51,825 nt of DNA, taken from positions 1 through 51,825 of the forward strand of contig NZ_JACFXY010000019.1 of NCBI RefSeq assembly GCF_014946725.1, read 5' to 3'. This DNA comes from Mixta mediterraneensis (GTDB lineage: Bacteria > Pseudomonadota > Gammaproteobacteria > Enterobacterales > Enterobacteriaceae). The notes under the pieces were generated by a model, which was given only the letters and a program-made list of their open reading frames with translations, had not been told where the DNA came from and ran no database searches. Shown piece by piece: positions 31,020 to 40,555 of this stretch (positions are counted from its first letter, which is position 1; the number at the start of each line of letters is the position of its first letter). A program made the position numbers and the translations under genes.

Positions 31020-31831
31020 AGCGAACATTCTCTATAGCTTTTCTGTTGCTTGTTACCGGGGCGCAGGCAGCGACCGTCAGTACTGAACCGTCACAAAGCG
31101 CATTTCCTCCGGCTGCCTTCTCATCCACCGGGACCTATGTGGATGCGCCCATTGTGGGCTGGCACTGGTACAACGAACCTCAGCCAGAAGAGGAGGATGA
31201 GCCGGAAGATGACACTGTCCCGCTCAGCGTCCTGCCGCCAAACCTGCAGATGTCACTTCTGCAGAAGCTGACAAAAGAAAAGCTCAACAGCGCCATATTG
31301 TCTCCTTCCCCGGAGAAAGCGGCGGACTATCTGCGCATGCAGTCTTATCTGATGAACCTGTCCGGGCAGTTTACGCAGTCGGCCAAAAAGGCGCTGCTGC
31401 TGTATCCGGATCTCGATTACAACCTGGAGCACAGCCGTTATAACGGCACCGCAACCCTGCAGCAGACGGCGGCCCGTCAGCAGCAGAATGATGCCATTCA
31501 TAACCTGGGTCAGCGCTATGGCCTGTTTATGTTCTACCGGGGTAACAATCCGCAGGATCTGCAGATGGCGGCCACGGTGAACCAGTTCTCACAACAGTAC
31601 GGACTGTCGTTGATCCCCGTCAGCATGGACGGCGCGCGCAGCGAAGCCCTGCCACAGACCCGGCAGGACAGTGGCCAGGCGGCGAAGATGGGCGTCAGCC
31701 AGTTCCCGGCCCTGATGCTGGTTGAACCGGGCAGTGAGCAGTATCAGCCGCTGGCCTGGGGCTTCATGACGCAGGACGACTTAGCCCGCCGCTTCCTCGA
31801 TGTGGCGACTGATTTTAAGGCGCAATACTAA
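31016..31831 (+). CDS. traF: TraF, pilus assembly thioredoxin-fold protein
   Basis: A 271-residue periplasmic protein with GTG start and a signal peptide ending GAQA. It begins with the TraF-type GWHWYNEP and continues with a helical middle and a C-terminal thioredoxin fold (YGLFMFYRGNNPQDLQMAAT, FPALMLVEP, YQPLAWGFMTQDDL) that lacks CXXC, as in F TraF. It acts with TraH, TraU, TraW and TrbC in pilus extension. A diverged relative is found as a fragment at 370-684. Confidence 0.94.
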   Translation: MKRTFSIAFLLLVTGAQAATVSTEPSQSAFPPAAFSSTGTYVDAPIVGWHWYNEPQPEEEDEPEDDTVPLSVLPPNLQMSLLQKLTKEKLNSAILSPSPEKAADYLRMQSYLMNLSGQFTQSAKKALLLYPDLDYNLEHSRYNGTATLQQTAARQQQNDAIHNLGQRYGLFMFYRGNNPQDLQMAATVNQFSQQYGLSLIPVSMDGARSEALPQTRQDSGQAAKMGVSQFPALMLVEPGSEQYQPLAWGFMTQDDLARRFLDVATDFKAQY

Positions 31832-31844
31832 GGTAAGGGAAAAT

Positions 31845-32141
31845 ATGACAAAAGAAGGCATTTCTCATCATAAGCACGAACAACAGATCAGGCAGGAGAA
31901 CCTGCTGATGTTCTGTGGCATGGCCTTTATGGCAGCGGGGCCAGTGTTCTGGTATCTGGCGGGGATGGCGCTGGATGCGCGGGCTATTAGTCTGGGGCCG
32001 GACAAGGTTGATGTTCTTGAGTGGGTCAGTATTGCCGTTTCGCTATTGCTCAGTCTCTGTGGTGCCGCCCTGGGTCTGGCAGGCTGGGGGCTGGCGTCAT
32101 GGCATGCCTGGCGAGCGGTACGGCAGCCGGGGGGACTGTGA
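31845..32141 (+). CDS. Small membrane protein in the trbA/traQ position
   Basis: A 98-residue protein from ATG 31845 (AAGGGAAAAT upstream) with a polar N-terminus (KHEQQIRQEN) and two spans (LLMFCGMAFMAAGPVFWYLA and WVSIAVSLLLSLCGAALGLA). In F this interval holds trbA, artA and traQ (the pilin chaperone, 94 residues, also with two spans). TraQ-like pilin insertion is a reasonable guess from size and topology, but sequence similarity to F TraQ is not evident. Stop overlaps trbB start. Confidence 0.5.
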   Translation: MTKEGISHHKHEQQIRQENLLMFCGMAFMAAGPVFWYLAGMALDARAISLGPDKVDVLEWVSIAVSLLLSLCGAALGLAGWGLASWHAWRAVRQPGGL

Positions 32142-32686
32142 TGAAAATCCAATATCCAAAAGTGGCGCTGGGGCTGGTACTGATGCTGAGCGGGTTTGTA
32201 TTGATGGCGCACGGCTCGACGCTGGATGAGCTAAAGGCGCTGGAAGCCGGCAAGTCAGAATTGCAGCCCCGGGCAGAGCTAAGGTCAGTACCAGAGACTT
32301 CCACTACGCCTGCGGGGCGGGCATACCGTCTTCCGGATGGTCGTTCGATAAATACTGCCGATTATCGACTGGTGTTGTTTATGCAGTCTTCCTGTCATTT
32401 TTGTCAGCAGTTTGATCCGCAGCTTATCCAGTTGTCCACGCAGACGGGCTTTAAGGTGTTCCCCTATACGCTGGACGGAAAGGGCGATGTGAGTTTTCCG
32501 CAGGCGATCCCGGCCCCGCGTGCCGTTCTCGATCAGTTCTTTGGCCCCGGTAATAACGGCGTGACGCCCACGACCTGGCTGGTGAACGTGAATACCCTGC
32601 AGAGCTGGCCACTGGCGCAGGGGATAACGGATATGAACAGTCTGCTGCAGAGGATAAATCAGGCTCTGATGTTCCATCAGAGGTAG
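32141..32686 (+). CDS. trbB: TrbB, periplasmic disulfide isomerase of the transfer system
   Basis: A 181-residue protein with an N-terminal signal/anchor (ALGLVLMLSGFVLMAHG) and a thioredoxin fold containing the active site CHFC in VLFMQSSCHFCQQFDPQL (around residue 85) and the cis-Pro loop GVTPTTWLVNV. TrbB of F has DsbC-like isomerase activity and helps fold TraH, TraU, TraN and TraV. The ATG at 32141 overlaps the stop of the previous gene; a longer frame from 32021 is only its shadow. Confidence 0.92.
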   Translation: MKIQYPKVALGLVLMLSGFVLMAHGSTLDELKALEAGKSELQPRAELRSVPETSTTPAGRAYRLPDGRSINTADYRLVLFMQSSCHFCQQFDPQLIQLSTQTGFKVFPYTLDGKGDVSFPQAIPAPRAVLDQFFGPGNNGVTPTTWLVNVNTLQSWPLAQGITDMNSLLQRINQALMFHQR

Positions 32687-32742
32687 CGTCCCACTTACCG
32701 CTTCATATAACTCCTTTTATCTGTAACTTCCGGAGAACTTCA

Positions 32743-33084
32743 ATGAAACAGGCATCTTTTCTGATGAAATTTGCTGTTGTCTTTTTTCTGCTGGCGATCG
32801 CCTGTGGCTTTGCTGGCTGGGGCGCATGGAAATACTGGAACGCCATGTTCAGTGCGCTCGGTTATGGCATTGCGGAATTTATGACGCTAAACGCGGAAAA
32901 TCAGTCGATGAAAACCCCGCTCAATCTGACTATGTATGCCATGCCGGTTGGCTTCTGGTGTGCAGCGGCCGGCTTTCTTGCCGCATCCGGTGTGTCTTTT
33001 CTCCTTGATGTTGTTGGTGATATTAAAACGCATTTCGTTGATTTGTATTTAGCCATGCGTAGTAAGGATGACAACCATGCGTAA
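32743..33084 (+). CDS. Small membrane protein between trbB and traH (trbJ/trbF position)
   Basis: A 113-residue protein with two spans (FAVVFFLLAIACGFAGWGAW and FWCAAAGFLAASGVSFLLDV) starting at ATG 32743 after CCGGAGAACTTCA. It overlaps the traH start. In F trbJ and trbF occupy this place; both are poorly characterised and I cannot show homology. Confidence 0.6.
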   Translation: MKQASFLMKFAVVFFLLAIACGFAGWGAWKYWNAMFSALGYGIAEFMTLNAENQSMKTPLNLTMYAMPVGFWCAAAGFLAASGVSFLLDVVGDIKTHFVDLYLAMRSKDDNHA

Positions 33085-34444
33085 AACGCTTCTGGCCGGG
33101 ATACTGGCGCTGGTCTGTAGTGCGTGCGCGTATGCAGATGTGAATGGCGATCTTAATAACTACTTCAACAAGCTGGGTTTTGAAGGTAATGCCACCGGCG
33201 CTGCTGCCTGGCAGGGGCAGGCGGCAGGCTATATGACCGGCGGTAACCTGTTTCTCAGGAGCCCGGTCAAACAGATGCAGGTGATGTCGTTTACCCCGCC
33301 GTCACTGAATGCCGGCTGCGGCGGCATCGATGCCTACCTCGGGTCGTTCTCATTTATTAACAGTGACCAGCTGCAGCAGTTCATCAAAAACCTGATGGCC
33401 AACGCCCAGGGCTACTTTTTCGACCTTGCACTACAAACCGTGGCGCCGGAGCTGAAGGACGCCAAGGACTATCTGCAGAAGCTGGCGGCGGACATGAACA
33501 GCATGAACATCTCCAGCTGCCAGGCGGCGCAGGGCATCATCGGCGGCCTGTGGCCGAAGACCCAGGTCTCCCAGCAGAAGGTCTGTCAGGACATTGCGGG
33601 GGAAAGCAACCTCTTTGCCGACTGGGCGGCCTCCCGACAGGGCTGCACGGTCGGCGGAGAAATGAACAGCGTGCTGGATAAGGCTGGTGACAAGGACAAG
33701 GACCGGGTACTGCGTAACAAAAACCTGATGTGGGAACTGCTGGGGCGTAATGCCATGCTTGACGGGGACACTGAACTGAAAGAAATGGTGATGAACCTGA
33801 CCGGGACGCTGATATTTGACCGCAATGGCGCGGCAAAATCTCTGATACCGGAGGTAAACCACCAGGGATTACTGGTAGCCCTGATGAAGGGCGGTAATGT
33901 TGAGATCCAGCGCTGCGTCTCGAGCGGCGACTGCCTGGAGCTGAAAAACGGGTCCGTGACTATCAGCAGTAACCGCGCCCTGATATCGCGGGTGAGAGAC
34001 ATGATTGGCAGTATCCGAGATAAATTACGTACTGATGAACCGCTGTCAGCGGCGGAAAAAGGGTTTATCCAGAGTACCTCCATTCCGGTGCTGCGCTACC
34101 TGGTGGACCCGATGCAACTGAGCCTCAACGTTGACATGTTGTCCTCGTTGTCGGATTACATCGCCTACGACATTATGCTGCAGTATCTGAAAGAGCTGAT
34201 TGAACAGGCCAAACTCTCTCTGGCCAGCCGGAATTATGATGAAGAGGTGATGAAACCGCTGAGGGCCAACATCAGCGAATCCAGCCGTCAGGTGGAGGCT
34301 CTGCAGCAGGAAGTGCAGGTGAAAAGCGACGCGCTGGCTGAGATGGATCGTCAGATGAGCTATTTGCGTCAGCAGACCTCAAGCCAGCTGCTTGACCGCT
34401 ATCAGCAGAACTACCGCTTCGGCGGCAGCGAAGGGGGCCTGTGA
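33077..34444 (+). CDS. traH: TraH, pilus assembly protein
   Basis: A 455-residue exported protein; ATG 33077 is chosen over 33068 because AAGGA lies 9 bases upstream and the signal peptide (RKTLLAGILALVCSACAYA) then starts cleanly. TraH blocks: NYFNKLGFEGNATGAAAWQG, MQVMSFTPPSLNAGCGGIDA, YLGSFSFINSDQLQQFIKNL and NISSCQAAQGIIGG, plus a C-terminal coiled coil (about 390-440). Required for pilus extension; cysteines conserved. Confidence 0.95.
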   Translation: MRKTLLAGILALVCSACAYADVNGDLNNYFNKLGFEGNATGAAAWQGQAAGYMTGGNLFLRSPVKQMQVMSFTPPSLNAGCGGIDAYLGSFSFINSDQLQQFIKNLMANAQGYFFDLALQTVAPELKDAKDYLQKLAADMNSMNISSCQAAQGIIGGLWPKTQVSQQKVCQDIAGESNLFADWAASRQGCTVGGEMNSVLDKAGDKDKDRVLRNKNLMWELLGRNAMLDGDTELKEMVMNLTGTLIFDRNGAAKSLIPEVNHQGLLVALMKGGNVEIQRCVSSGDCLELKNGSVTISSNRALISRVRDMIGSIRDKLRTDEPLSAAEKGFIQSTSIPVLRYLVDPMQLSLNVDMLSSLSDYIAYDIMLQYLKELIEQAKLSLASRNYDEEVMKPLRANISESSRQVEALQQEVQVKSDALAEMDRQMSYLRQQTSSQLLDRYQQNYRFGGSEGGL

Positions 34445-37350
34445 TGGATGCGGTTTATGTCCTGAGCGGCGGGGAGTTTCTGACGGCCATCTTTAACGGC
34501 GTGGCCGTCCTGATGGGGACCACAGAATGGGCCTCAATGTTTCGTATTGCGGCGCTGATGTCGGTGATGGTGTTGTTTGCCACCTACATCCGCGGTCATG
34601 ACCCGCTGGAGGTGCTGAAGTTTATTGCTTTCTTTATGTTTCTCACCAGCGTGCTCATCATACCCAAGCGAACGGTGCAAATCATTGACCGCAGTGACGC
34701 AACCAGTGTGCATACGGTCGCTAATGTGCCGCTGGGGCTGGCGGCACCGGCGAAGTTTATCACCGGCATCGGTACCGCCCTGACGGAAGGCTTTGAGACC
34801 GTATTCCATACCCCGGATTCCGCCACCTACAGTAAAACCGGGATGCTGTTCGGCGCCAACCTGGTGGGGACCGCAACCGACTTTGCCTTCCGTAATGGTG
34901 ACCTGGCAGAGTTGTTTACCGCTTATGTGCGAAACTGCGTGGTAGGCGATATGTTGCTTAACCACAAATACTCATTCCAGGAGCTGATGAACACCGAAGA
35001 TCCGTATTCGCTGATATTCAGCAAGCCCAGCCCGTTACGTGGTGTGATGGTGCCGTATGGTAATAGTGCAGCAGTATCGCATGATAATCCGACCGGAGAG
35101 GGGTTCATGACCTGCCAGGACCTGGCCAAAAATGTTCTGCAACCCCAGCTGACCACCGACACCCAGAATGGAGGTAAGACCTGGGACTACTATGTTGCCC
35201 GGCTCACCGGTGGAAAACCCAACGCCAGTGCGCTGTTTGGTACCCTGCTGGGTGACAGCTACAGCTATTACTACGGCGGTGGGAGTGGTGCCAGCCAGAT
35301 TATGCGACAGACCGTGGTAATGAACGGCCTGAAGCAGGGCATCGCCTCTACCAGTGCGCAGAACGGCGATGCCGCCGGTCTGGTCAACCTGGCCTCGCAG
35401 TCGTCCTATACCAAGATGCGTCTGAGTCAGGCCACGTCAACCAGCATTGCCACCACCTACCTGCCATTGCTCAATACGGTGTTGCTGGCGATGGTGATTG
35501 GTCTGTTCCCGGTGATTATTTTGCTGGCTTCCATTCATACCCTGACGATGGAAGTGCTGAAGGGGTATATCTTCACACTGATATACCTGCAGGCCTGGGG
35601 GCCGATGTTCGCTATCCTCAACTACGCGGTCAGTATGTATCTCACGGGTAAAACAGGGACGCTGAGTTTTTCGCTGTCGAACCTGTCGGTCATCCAGCAG
35701 ACCCATGCGGATATTGGTTCGATTGCCGGCTGGCTGTCCCTCTCCATTCCGTTCCTCGCCTGGGGTATCGTGAAAGGGCTGGGTAGCGCAGTGTCGCAGG
35801 CCGGTAACTACCTGGGCACGGCAATGAACAGTACGGCTTCTTCTGAATCCTCCCGTGCCAGCGATGGCAGCTGGGCCTTCAATAATCTGCAGACTGACAA
35901 CGTTGCCGGCAATAAGTGGGACACCAACTATGCCAGCCGTAGCGGAATGGCCATGACCCAGATGGGCAACGGTGCCACGGCGACCCGGACACGGGACGGC
36001 AGCACCGTGCTGGAAACCAGCCAGGCTATGTCAAAACTGGCGACGGAGGTAATGGGCGATCGGATATCCCAGACTGGTATCCAGAAGCTACAGCGTGATG
36101 CGATGAGCCAGCAGCAGAGCCTGAACAATTCGCTTAATCATAGCACCAGTACCGGGATGTCCCTTTTGTCACAGTGGGCCAGTCAGCGAGGGAACAGCGA
36201 CACTGTCAGTCGTGGGGCAGACAGCAGCGTCAGTGCGAACGATGCGGCAGCTATCAGTAAAATGCAGAGCGCCATTACGCGTCACGCCCGTGATAATAAT
36301 ATCAGTGAAGCCGATTCTCTGCGTATGGCGATGGAAAAAAGTCAGAATATGGCATTCAATGCCGGTGCAGGAGCGCATTTTAAAGTTGATTCGAAAGACC
36401 AGCTTATTGGTAAACTTGCTGCATGGGGATTGGGATCAAGTGCAGGAGGTGATGTTCATACCAGACTGGACTATAACGGTCAGAATGGTTCCTCGCATGG
36501 TACCAGTTCGGATATGAGCAACCGGACCAGCAGCACGAAGGACTTTAGCGCCCAGGACCTGAAGGATATCCGTCACGGTGTAGACGTGGTCGCCAGCCAG
36601 CGGACTACGGACAACAGCAGCCATACGGACAACGCCTCCGGCTCGTTGCTTAACCAGATGGCCGCCACCTTCAGCGACATGCGCACACAGTCCAGCCAGT
36701 ACAACAATGCACAGACCCGGAGCCACGAATATGCGCAGATGGCGAGCTATGTGCAGAACCACAGCGACTCGGTGCGCAGTAACTATACCCAGGAGTTTGT
36801 GGAGTATGCGCAGCAGAACGATCCGGATGCCACCCGCATACTGACCGATGTGAGCGACCCCGCGGTGCGTGAGAAACGCGAGGCTCTCGCAGGCCGCTTT
36901 GTGGAAGAACGACTGATGCCGCAGCTGGCGCAGGAATTTGCGGCTAACCGGGCACAGACCAGTGACAATATGGGCAGTGTTGCTCCGGGCGGCGGCCTGC
37001 AGGGTGTCAGACGCAGTGACTTTGACGACCAGCAACAGCATATGGCGCAGACTGCTGCCGATCACGGTGTGAAAGCCGAGGGGACTGTCGCTGGCGATGT
37101 TTCACAGTCGCGGGCCGAAGTGCAGCATTCCGTTGATTCTGCTCAAGAAAAAGTCAATAAACAGCAGGGCGAGGTACATAAACAGTATACTGAACTGGAG
37201 CAAGACCATCAGGTTCAGGGACGCCGGTTTGATGAAGAAAACAAGAATGAGAAGGTGCGACAGAGTGCTCTTCCTGGCGGTGATAAGCGTGACGAATTAA
37301 TGAAGCGTGCAAGCGACATGCAAAAACAGTATGAGGATAAAAATAAATGA
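34444..37350 (+). CDS. traG: TraG, mating-pair stabilisation and entry-exclusion target protein
   Basis: A 968-residue inner-membrane protein (F TraG 938). The start ATG 34444 follows GTG 34441 and overlaps the traH stop. The first 480 residues hold several spans and match F TraG closely (VYVLSGGEFLT, TYSKTGMLFGANLV, NHKYSFQELMNTEDPYS, DSYSYYYGGGSGASQIMRQ). The periplasmic C-terminal half is hydrophilic (Ser, Gln, Asn-rich) ending in a charged coiled coil. In F this half is recognised by the recipient TraS, so its sequence sets exclusion specificity. Confidence 0.95.
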   Translation: MDAVYVLSGGEFLTAIFNGVAVLMGTTEWASMFRIAALMSVMVLFATYIRGHDPLEVLKFIAFFMFLTSVLIIPKRTVQIIDRSDATSVHTVANVPLGLAAPAKFITGIGTALTEGFETVFHTPDSATYSKTGMLFGANLVGTATDFAFRNGDLAELFTAYVRNCVVGDMLLNHKYSFQELMNTEDPYSLIFSKPSPLRGVMVPYGNSAAVSHDNPTGEGFMTCQDLAKNVLQPQLTTDTQNGGKTWDYYVARLTGGKPNASALFGTLLGDSYSYYYGGGSGASQIMRQTVVMNGLKQGIASTSAQNGDAAGLVNLASQSSYTKMRLSQATSTSIATTYLPLLNTVLLAMVIGLFPVIILLASIHTLTMEVLKGYIFTLIYLQAWGPMFAILNYAVSMYLTGKTGTLSFSLSNLSVIQQTHADIGSIAGWLSLSIPFLAWGIVKGLGSAVSQAGNYLGTAMNSTASSESSRASDGSWAFNNLQTDNVAGNKWDTNYASRSGMAMTQMGNGATATRTRDGSTVLETSQAMSKLATEVMGDRISQTGIQKLQRDAMSQQQSLNNSLNHSTSTGMSLLSQWASQRGNSDTVSRGADSSVSANDAAAISKMQSAITRHARDNNISEADSLRMAMEKSQNMAFNAGAGAHFKVDSKDQLIGKLAAWGLGSSAGGDVHTRLDYNGQNGSSHGTSSDMSNRTSSTKDFSAQDLKDIRHGVDVVASQRTTDNSSHTDNASGSLLNQMAATFSDMRTQSSQYNNAQTRSHEYAQMASYVQNHSDSVRSNYTQEFVEYAQQNDPDATRILTDVSDPAVREKREALAGRFVEERLMPQLAQEFAANRAQTSDNMGSVAPGGGLQGVRRSDFDDQQQHMAQTAADHGVKAEGTVAGDVSQSRAEVQHSVDSAQEKVNKQQGEVHKQYTELEQDHQVQGRRFDEENKNEKVRQSALPGGDKRDELMKRASDMQKQYEDKNK

Positions 37351-37958
37351 TTCGTAAGTGGATGCTGTGTTACTGGATTAACTATGTTGTTATTGTTTTT
37401 AATGCAATATTGTTTTCTGGTTCCTTCATTTCGATTAGTTATTTGAATATAATGCCATGCGTTATCTCTTTTGCAATATGCATGGTGCCAATGGTTTTTT
37501 CATTGGTGTCATGGCCTGCCATCAGGAAACTAGATGCTAATCATGTATATCTAGATAACGTATTTTTGAAAAAAGCGGTTGTATCGTTTTTTACAATTAT
37601 CGTTATTCTTGCATGGTCATGGTGGGGAGGTGGTCTGGCGGTACTTGGTGGTAGCATTGTTGCCAGTTGGTCAGGATGGTTTATATTTTGGATGGTTGGG
37701 AAAAAGGATTTGTCTTGTCTTTTTCCTGAGCAAAAAAAGAAGTTCGTCGTACCGCATACCCGCGGTCATGAAATAATAAATTCTTTCGAGATTAATCCGA
37801 CAACAGGGTTACCCATGATGGGGGCTGTAGACTCTAAAGGGAATTTTTATGGGGCGCCAGCCCATGAACCCAAAATCTACTCTGACTCGAGTTCGTCTTC
37901 TCGTCCGGACAATATATATGACTACTTCTCTTCCGGTAACGACCATTACAGAAATTAA
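37347..37958 (+). CDS. Membrane protein in the traS position, candidate entry-exclusion protein
   Basis: A 203-residue protein whose ATG overlaps the traG stop. Four hydrophobic spans (residues about 8-30, 34-55, 75-95, 100-120) are followed by a cytoplasmic tail with a PTTGLPMMGAVDSKGNFYG segment and a Ser-rich end (SDSSSSSRPDN). DNA is more AT-rich than the surrounding tra genes, as for F traS, which is the fastest-evolving gene of the system. TraS lies in the inner membrane and blocks DNA entry from a matching donor. Inference from position and topology; no sequence similarity to F TraS is evident. Confidence 0.6.
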   Translation: MIRKWMLCYWINYVVIVFNAILFSGSFISISYLNIMPCVISFAICMVPMVFSLVSWPAIRKLDANHVYLDNVFLKKAVVSFFTIIVILAWSWWGGGLAVLGGSIVASWSGWFIFWMVGKKDLSCLFPEQKKKFVVPHTRGHEIINSFEINPTTGLPMMGAVDSKGNFYGAPAHEPKIYSDSSSSSRPDNIYDYFSSGNDHYRN

Positions 37959-38153
37959 ACTCTAACGCACTTCGTTTGTTCTCCGGCATATTGAGCTAGA
38001 AATAAATTCTGAATCAGTATGCCAGATTACTGTGGTTCTAGGTTTCTGCCATCACCCTATTCAGGGTTGCCCTATTAATTTCATTATATTCAGTAAAGTG
38101 CTGTCTTACACCGACAGTACCCGTCGTCGAGTCTGAAAAATAAGGGTTTATAT

Positions 38154-38384
38154 ATGAATTGTTCTGATAATGTCAGTTCTGATGCCGTACTGCCTGAAGG
38201 AAATGTTTCGTCTTTGCGCCAGACAGGAATGGGATACGCCCATATAAACCAGTTTCTGCCCATGATGAAATGGAATAATGATGACCTCATTGTTATTTAT
38301 GATCCAGATGCTGAGTTTCACGATGTTTTTTCTGATGAGCTGATTGTCTCGCCTTCATGTGAATATGCCGGGAGGGATAAATGA
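38154..38384 (+). CDS. Hypothetical 76-residue protein upstream of traD (traT position)
   Basis: A small acidic, soluble protein (SLRQTGMGYAHINQFLPMMK and DLIVIYDPDAEFHDVFSDEL) starting at ATG 38154 after AATAAGGGTTTATAT. Its stop overlaps traD (ATGA). F has the lipoprotein TraT here, about 244 residues; this is not TraT. No family recognised. Confidence 0.6.
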   Translation: MNCSDNVSSDAVLPEGNVSSLRQTGMGYAHINQFLPMMKWNNDDLIVIYDPDAEFHDVFSDELIVSPSCEYAGRDK

Positions 38385-40555
38385 GTTCCACCAAGCACAT
38401 TACCCAGGGCGGGCAGGTATTCAGCTATATGCTGAATATGTTTATGCAGGTCAACCGCCGTATTGCCTTCTGGTTATTGAATCTTTTTTTTGTACTGACG
38501 CCGTTATTTTTCTGGATGCGGGTTCCGTGGCAGGACATGCGTAACGGCGGGCTGTACTGGTGGTTATACTTTTCCGCTGGCGGTGAAAAAGCGTTGTTCA
38601 ATGTACCGCCCGTATATGATGTTCCTTATGACGGGCAAATCCTGCATTTTACCTCTGCAGCCATTCTGAAAGACCCCTATATGACCTATGCAGGTCAGCT
38701 GACGCTGCAGGAGCTGTTTATTGCGGTATTCCTGGCGAGCTGTGTGGTGCTGGCGGTGGCTTATGGCGTCTATTACCTTCTACGCCGACTCGGCGAGAAG
38801 CAGGCCCAGGATGATCTGGTGGGCGGCCGTTCGCTCACGGAGGACGTGAAGTCGGTGGCCAGAACCCTGCACCGCAATAATGAAGCATCGCCACTGCATT
38901 TTGACCAGTTACCACTGCTGCTCGACAGTGAGGTTAAAAACCTGTTGCTGCATGGTACGCCCGGCTCCGGTAAATCCAATGCCCTCAACAAACTGCTGCA
39001 GCAGCTGCGTGCACGCGGGGACATGGTGATTATCTACGACAAGGGCTGTTCGCTGGTTAAGCGCCACTTTAATGAAAACATCGATAAGCTGCTGAATCCA
39101 CGTGATAAGCGCTGTGAAAACTGGGATTTGTGGCTGGAGTGTCAGACCACATCGGACTTTGATTCCATTGGCAATACGCTGATCCCCCAGAGTACCAAAG
39201 AAGATCCATTCTGGACGGGGTCTGCCCGGACTATTTTTACCTCGGTATCTAAACGTTTCCAGAATGACCCGCATCGCAGCTATAACGCGCTGCTGCGTAC
39301 CCTGCTGGCCATCAATCTGAAGGCACTGCGGGAATACGTGCAGGGGACGGAAGCCTCCAACCTGATGGAAGAGAAGGTGGAGAAGACCGCCATTTCTATC
39401 CGTGGTGTGCTGACCAACTACGTGAAGGCATTGCGCTACATGCAGGGGATTGAGCGCACCGGAAAACCCCGCTTTGCTATCCGCGAATGGATGAAGCAAG
39501 TGAACGAGCCGGGGCAGCGCAATGGCTGGCTGTGGATCACCTCCAATGCCCGGGAGCACGAGTCCCAGAAGCCACTGATTTCCATGTGGCTGGCGCAGGC
39601 GGCCAACTGCCTGCTGGAGATGGGAGAGAACCCGACCCGCCGGGTGTGGTTTATCTACGATGAACTGACGTCCCTGCATAAGCTGCCGGAACTTCCTGGC
39701 GTGCTGTCGGAGGCCCGTAAGTTTGGTGGCTGTTTTGTACTCGGTTTTCAGAACAAACCGCAGCTGGATTTCACCTACGGTCGTGAATTTGCTGACGCGA
39801 TGATGGATTTACTCAATACGCGCTTTTTCTTCCGCTCCCCGGATGAAGGAGTGGCGAACTATGTGATGCGTCAGCTGGGCCAGCGCCGGGCAAAGGTGTT
39901 TAACGAGCAGTACAGCTACGGTGCAGATACCGTACGTGACGGGGTGTCGTTCAGCAAGCAGGAAGATGACCAGTATCTGGTCAACTACTCCGATATCCAG
40001 TCTCTGCCGGACCTGACCTGTTATGTAACCCTGCCGGGGAATTACCCGGTAGTGCGTATGAATATGACTTACGAAAAAATGGACTTTATCGCGGCAGAGT
40101 TTCTGCCACGGGAGCTGAATGACAGTCTGGACCCGGAAATCGAGGAGGAAATTACCCGCCGTGAACTGGATGAAGACAGCATCGACAGGCTGCTTGCGGT
40201 ACAGAGCAGCGAGTCTGCTGTACCGGCAACAACCGCCGCCGTATCTCCGGTTGCGACCGTATCCGAGGCCATCAATTCATCTCCCCCGGCAGCGGTAACG
40301 CCCCCTGTACCTGATACCCGGAGCGGCCAGGCAACGGCAAGCCCGGTCCAGAACGGTGGCCGGGTGAAGGAATATGACGGACTGCAGGTGGATACGCAGA
40401 CCGGTGAAATTCTGACTGAGCCAGATCGTTACGAAGACTATGCGGCGTACGAGCAGGAGGCCCTGCAGGCGATGAAGGAAGAAGAGAAAAATATCCTCGT
40501 TCACCGTGAACATGACGAACCGGACAGGGAGTATGAGCCGGGGGACCGCTGGTAA
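38381..40555 (+). CDS. traD: TraD, coupling protein (T4CP, VirD4 family)
   Basis: A 724-residue ATPase. Two N-terminal spans (FWLLNLFFVLTPLFFWMRV and LFIAVFLASCVVLAVAYGVY) precede the motor domain with Walker A LLLHGTPGSGKSN (Lys198), KEDPFWTGSARTIF, Walker B RVWFIYDELTSLHKLPELP and the arginine-finger region. The block QYSYGADTVRDGVSFSKQ and SDIQSLPDLTCYVTLPG is near-identical to F TraD. The C-terminal 150 residues form a disordered tail ending EYEPGDRW, which in F binds TraM. It delivers the TraI-DNA complex to the channel. Confidence 0.96.
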   Translation: MSSTKHITQGGQVFSYMLNMFMQVNRRIAFWLLNLFFVLTPLFFWMRVPWQDMRNGGLYWWLYFSAGGEKALFNVPPVYDVPYDGQILHFTSAAILKDPYMTYAGQLTLQELFIAVFLASCVVLAVAYGVYYLLRRLGEKQAQDDLVGGRSLTEDVKSVARTLHRNNEASPLHFDQLPLLLDSEVKNLLLHGTPGSGKSNALNKLLQQLRARGDMVIIYDKGCSLVKRHFNENIDKLLNPRDKRCENWDLWLECQTTSDFDSIGNTLIPQSTKEDPFWTGSARTIFTSVSKRFQNDPHRSYNALLRTLLAINLKALREYVQGTEASNLMEEKVEKTAISIRGVLTNYVKALRYMQGIERTGKPRFAIREWMKQVNEPGQRNGWLWITSNAREHESQKPLISMWLAQAANCLLEMGENPTRRVWFIYDELTSLHKLPELPGVLSEARKFGGCFVLGFQNKPQLDFTYGREFADAMMDLLNTRFFFRSPDEGVANYVMRQLGQRRAKVFNEQYSYGADTVRDGVSFSKQEDDQYLVNYSDIQSLPDLTCYVTLPGNYPVVRMNMTYEKMDFIAAEFLPRELNDSLDPEIEEEITRRELDEDSIDRLLAVQSSESAVPATTAAVSPVATVSEAINSSPPAAVTPPVPDTRSGQATASPVQNGGRVKEYDGLQVDTQTGEILTEPDRYEDYAAYEQEALQAMKEEEKNILVHREHDEPDREYEPGDRW

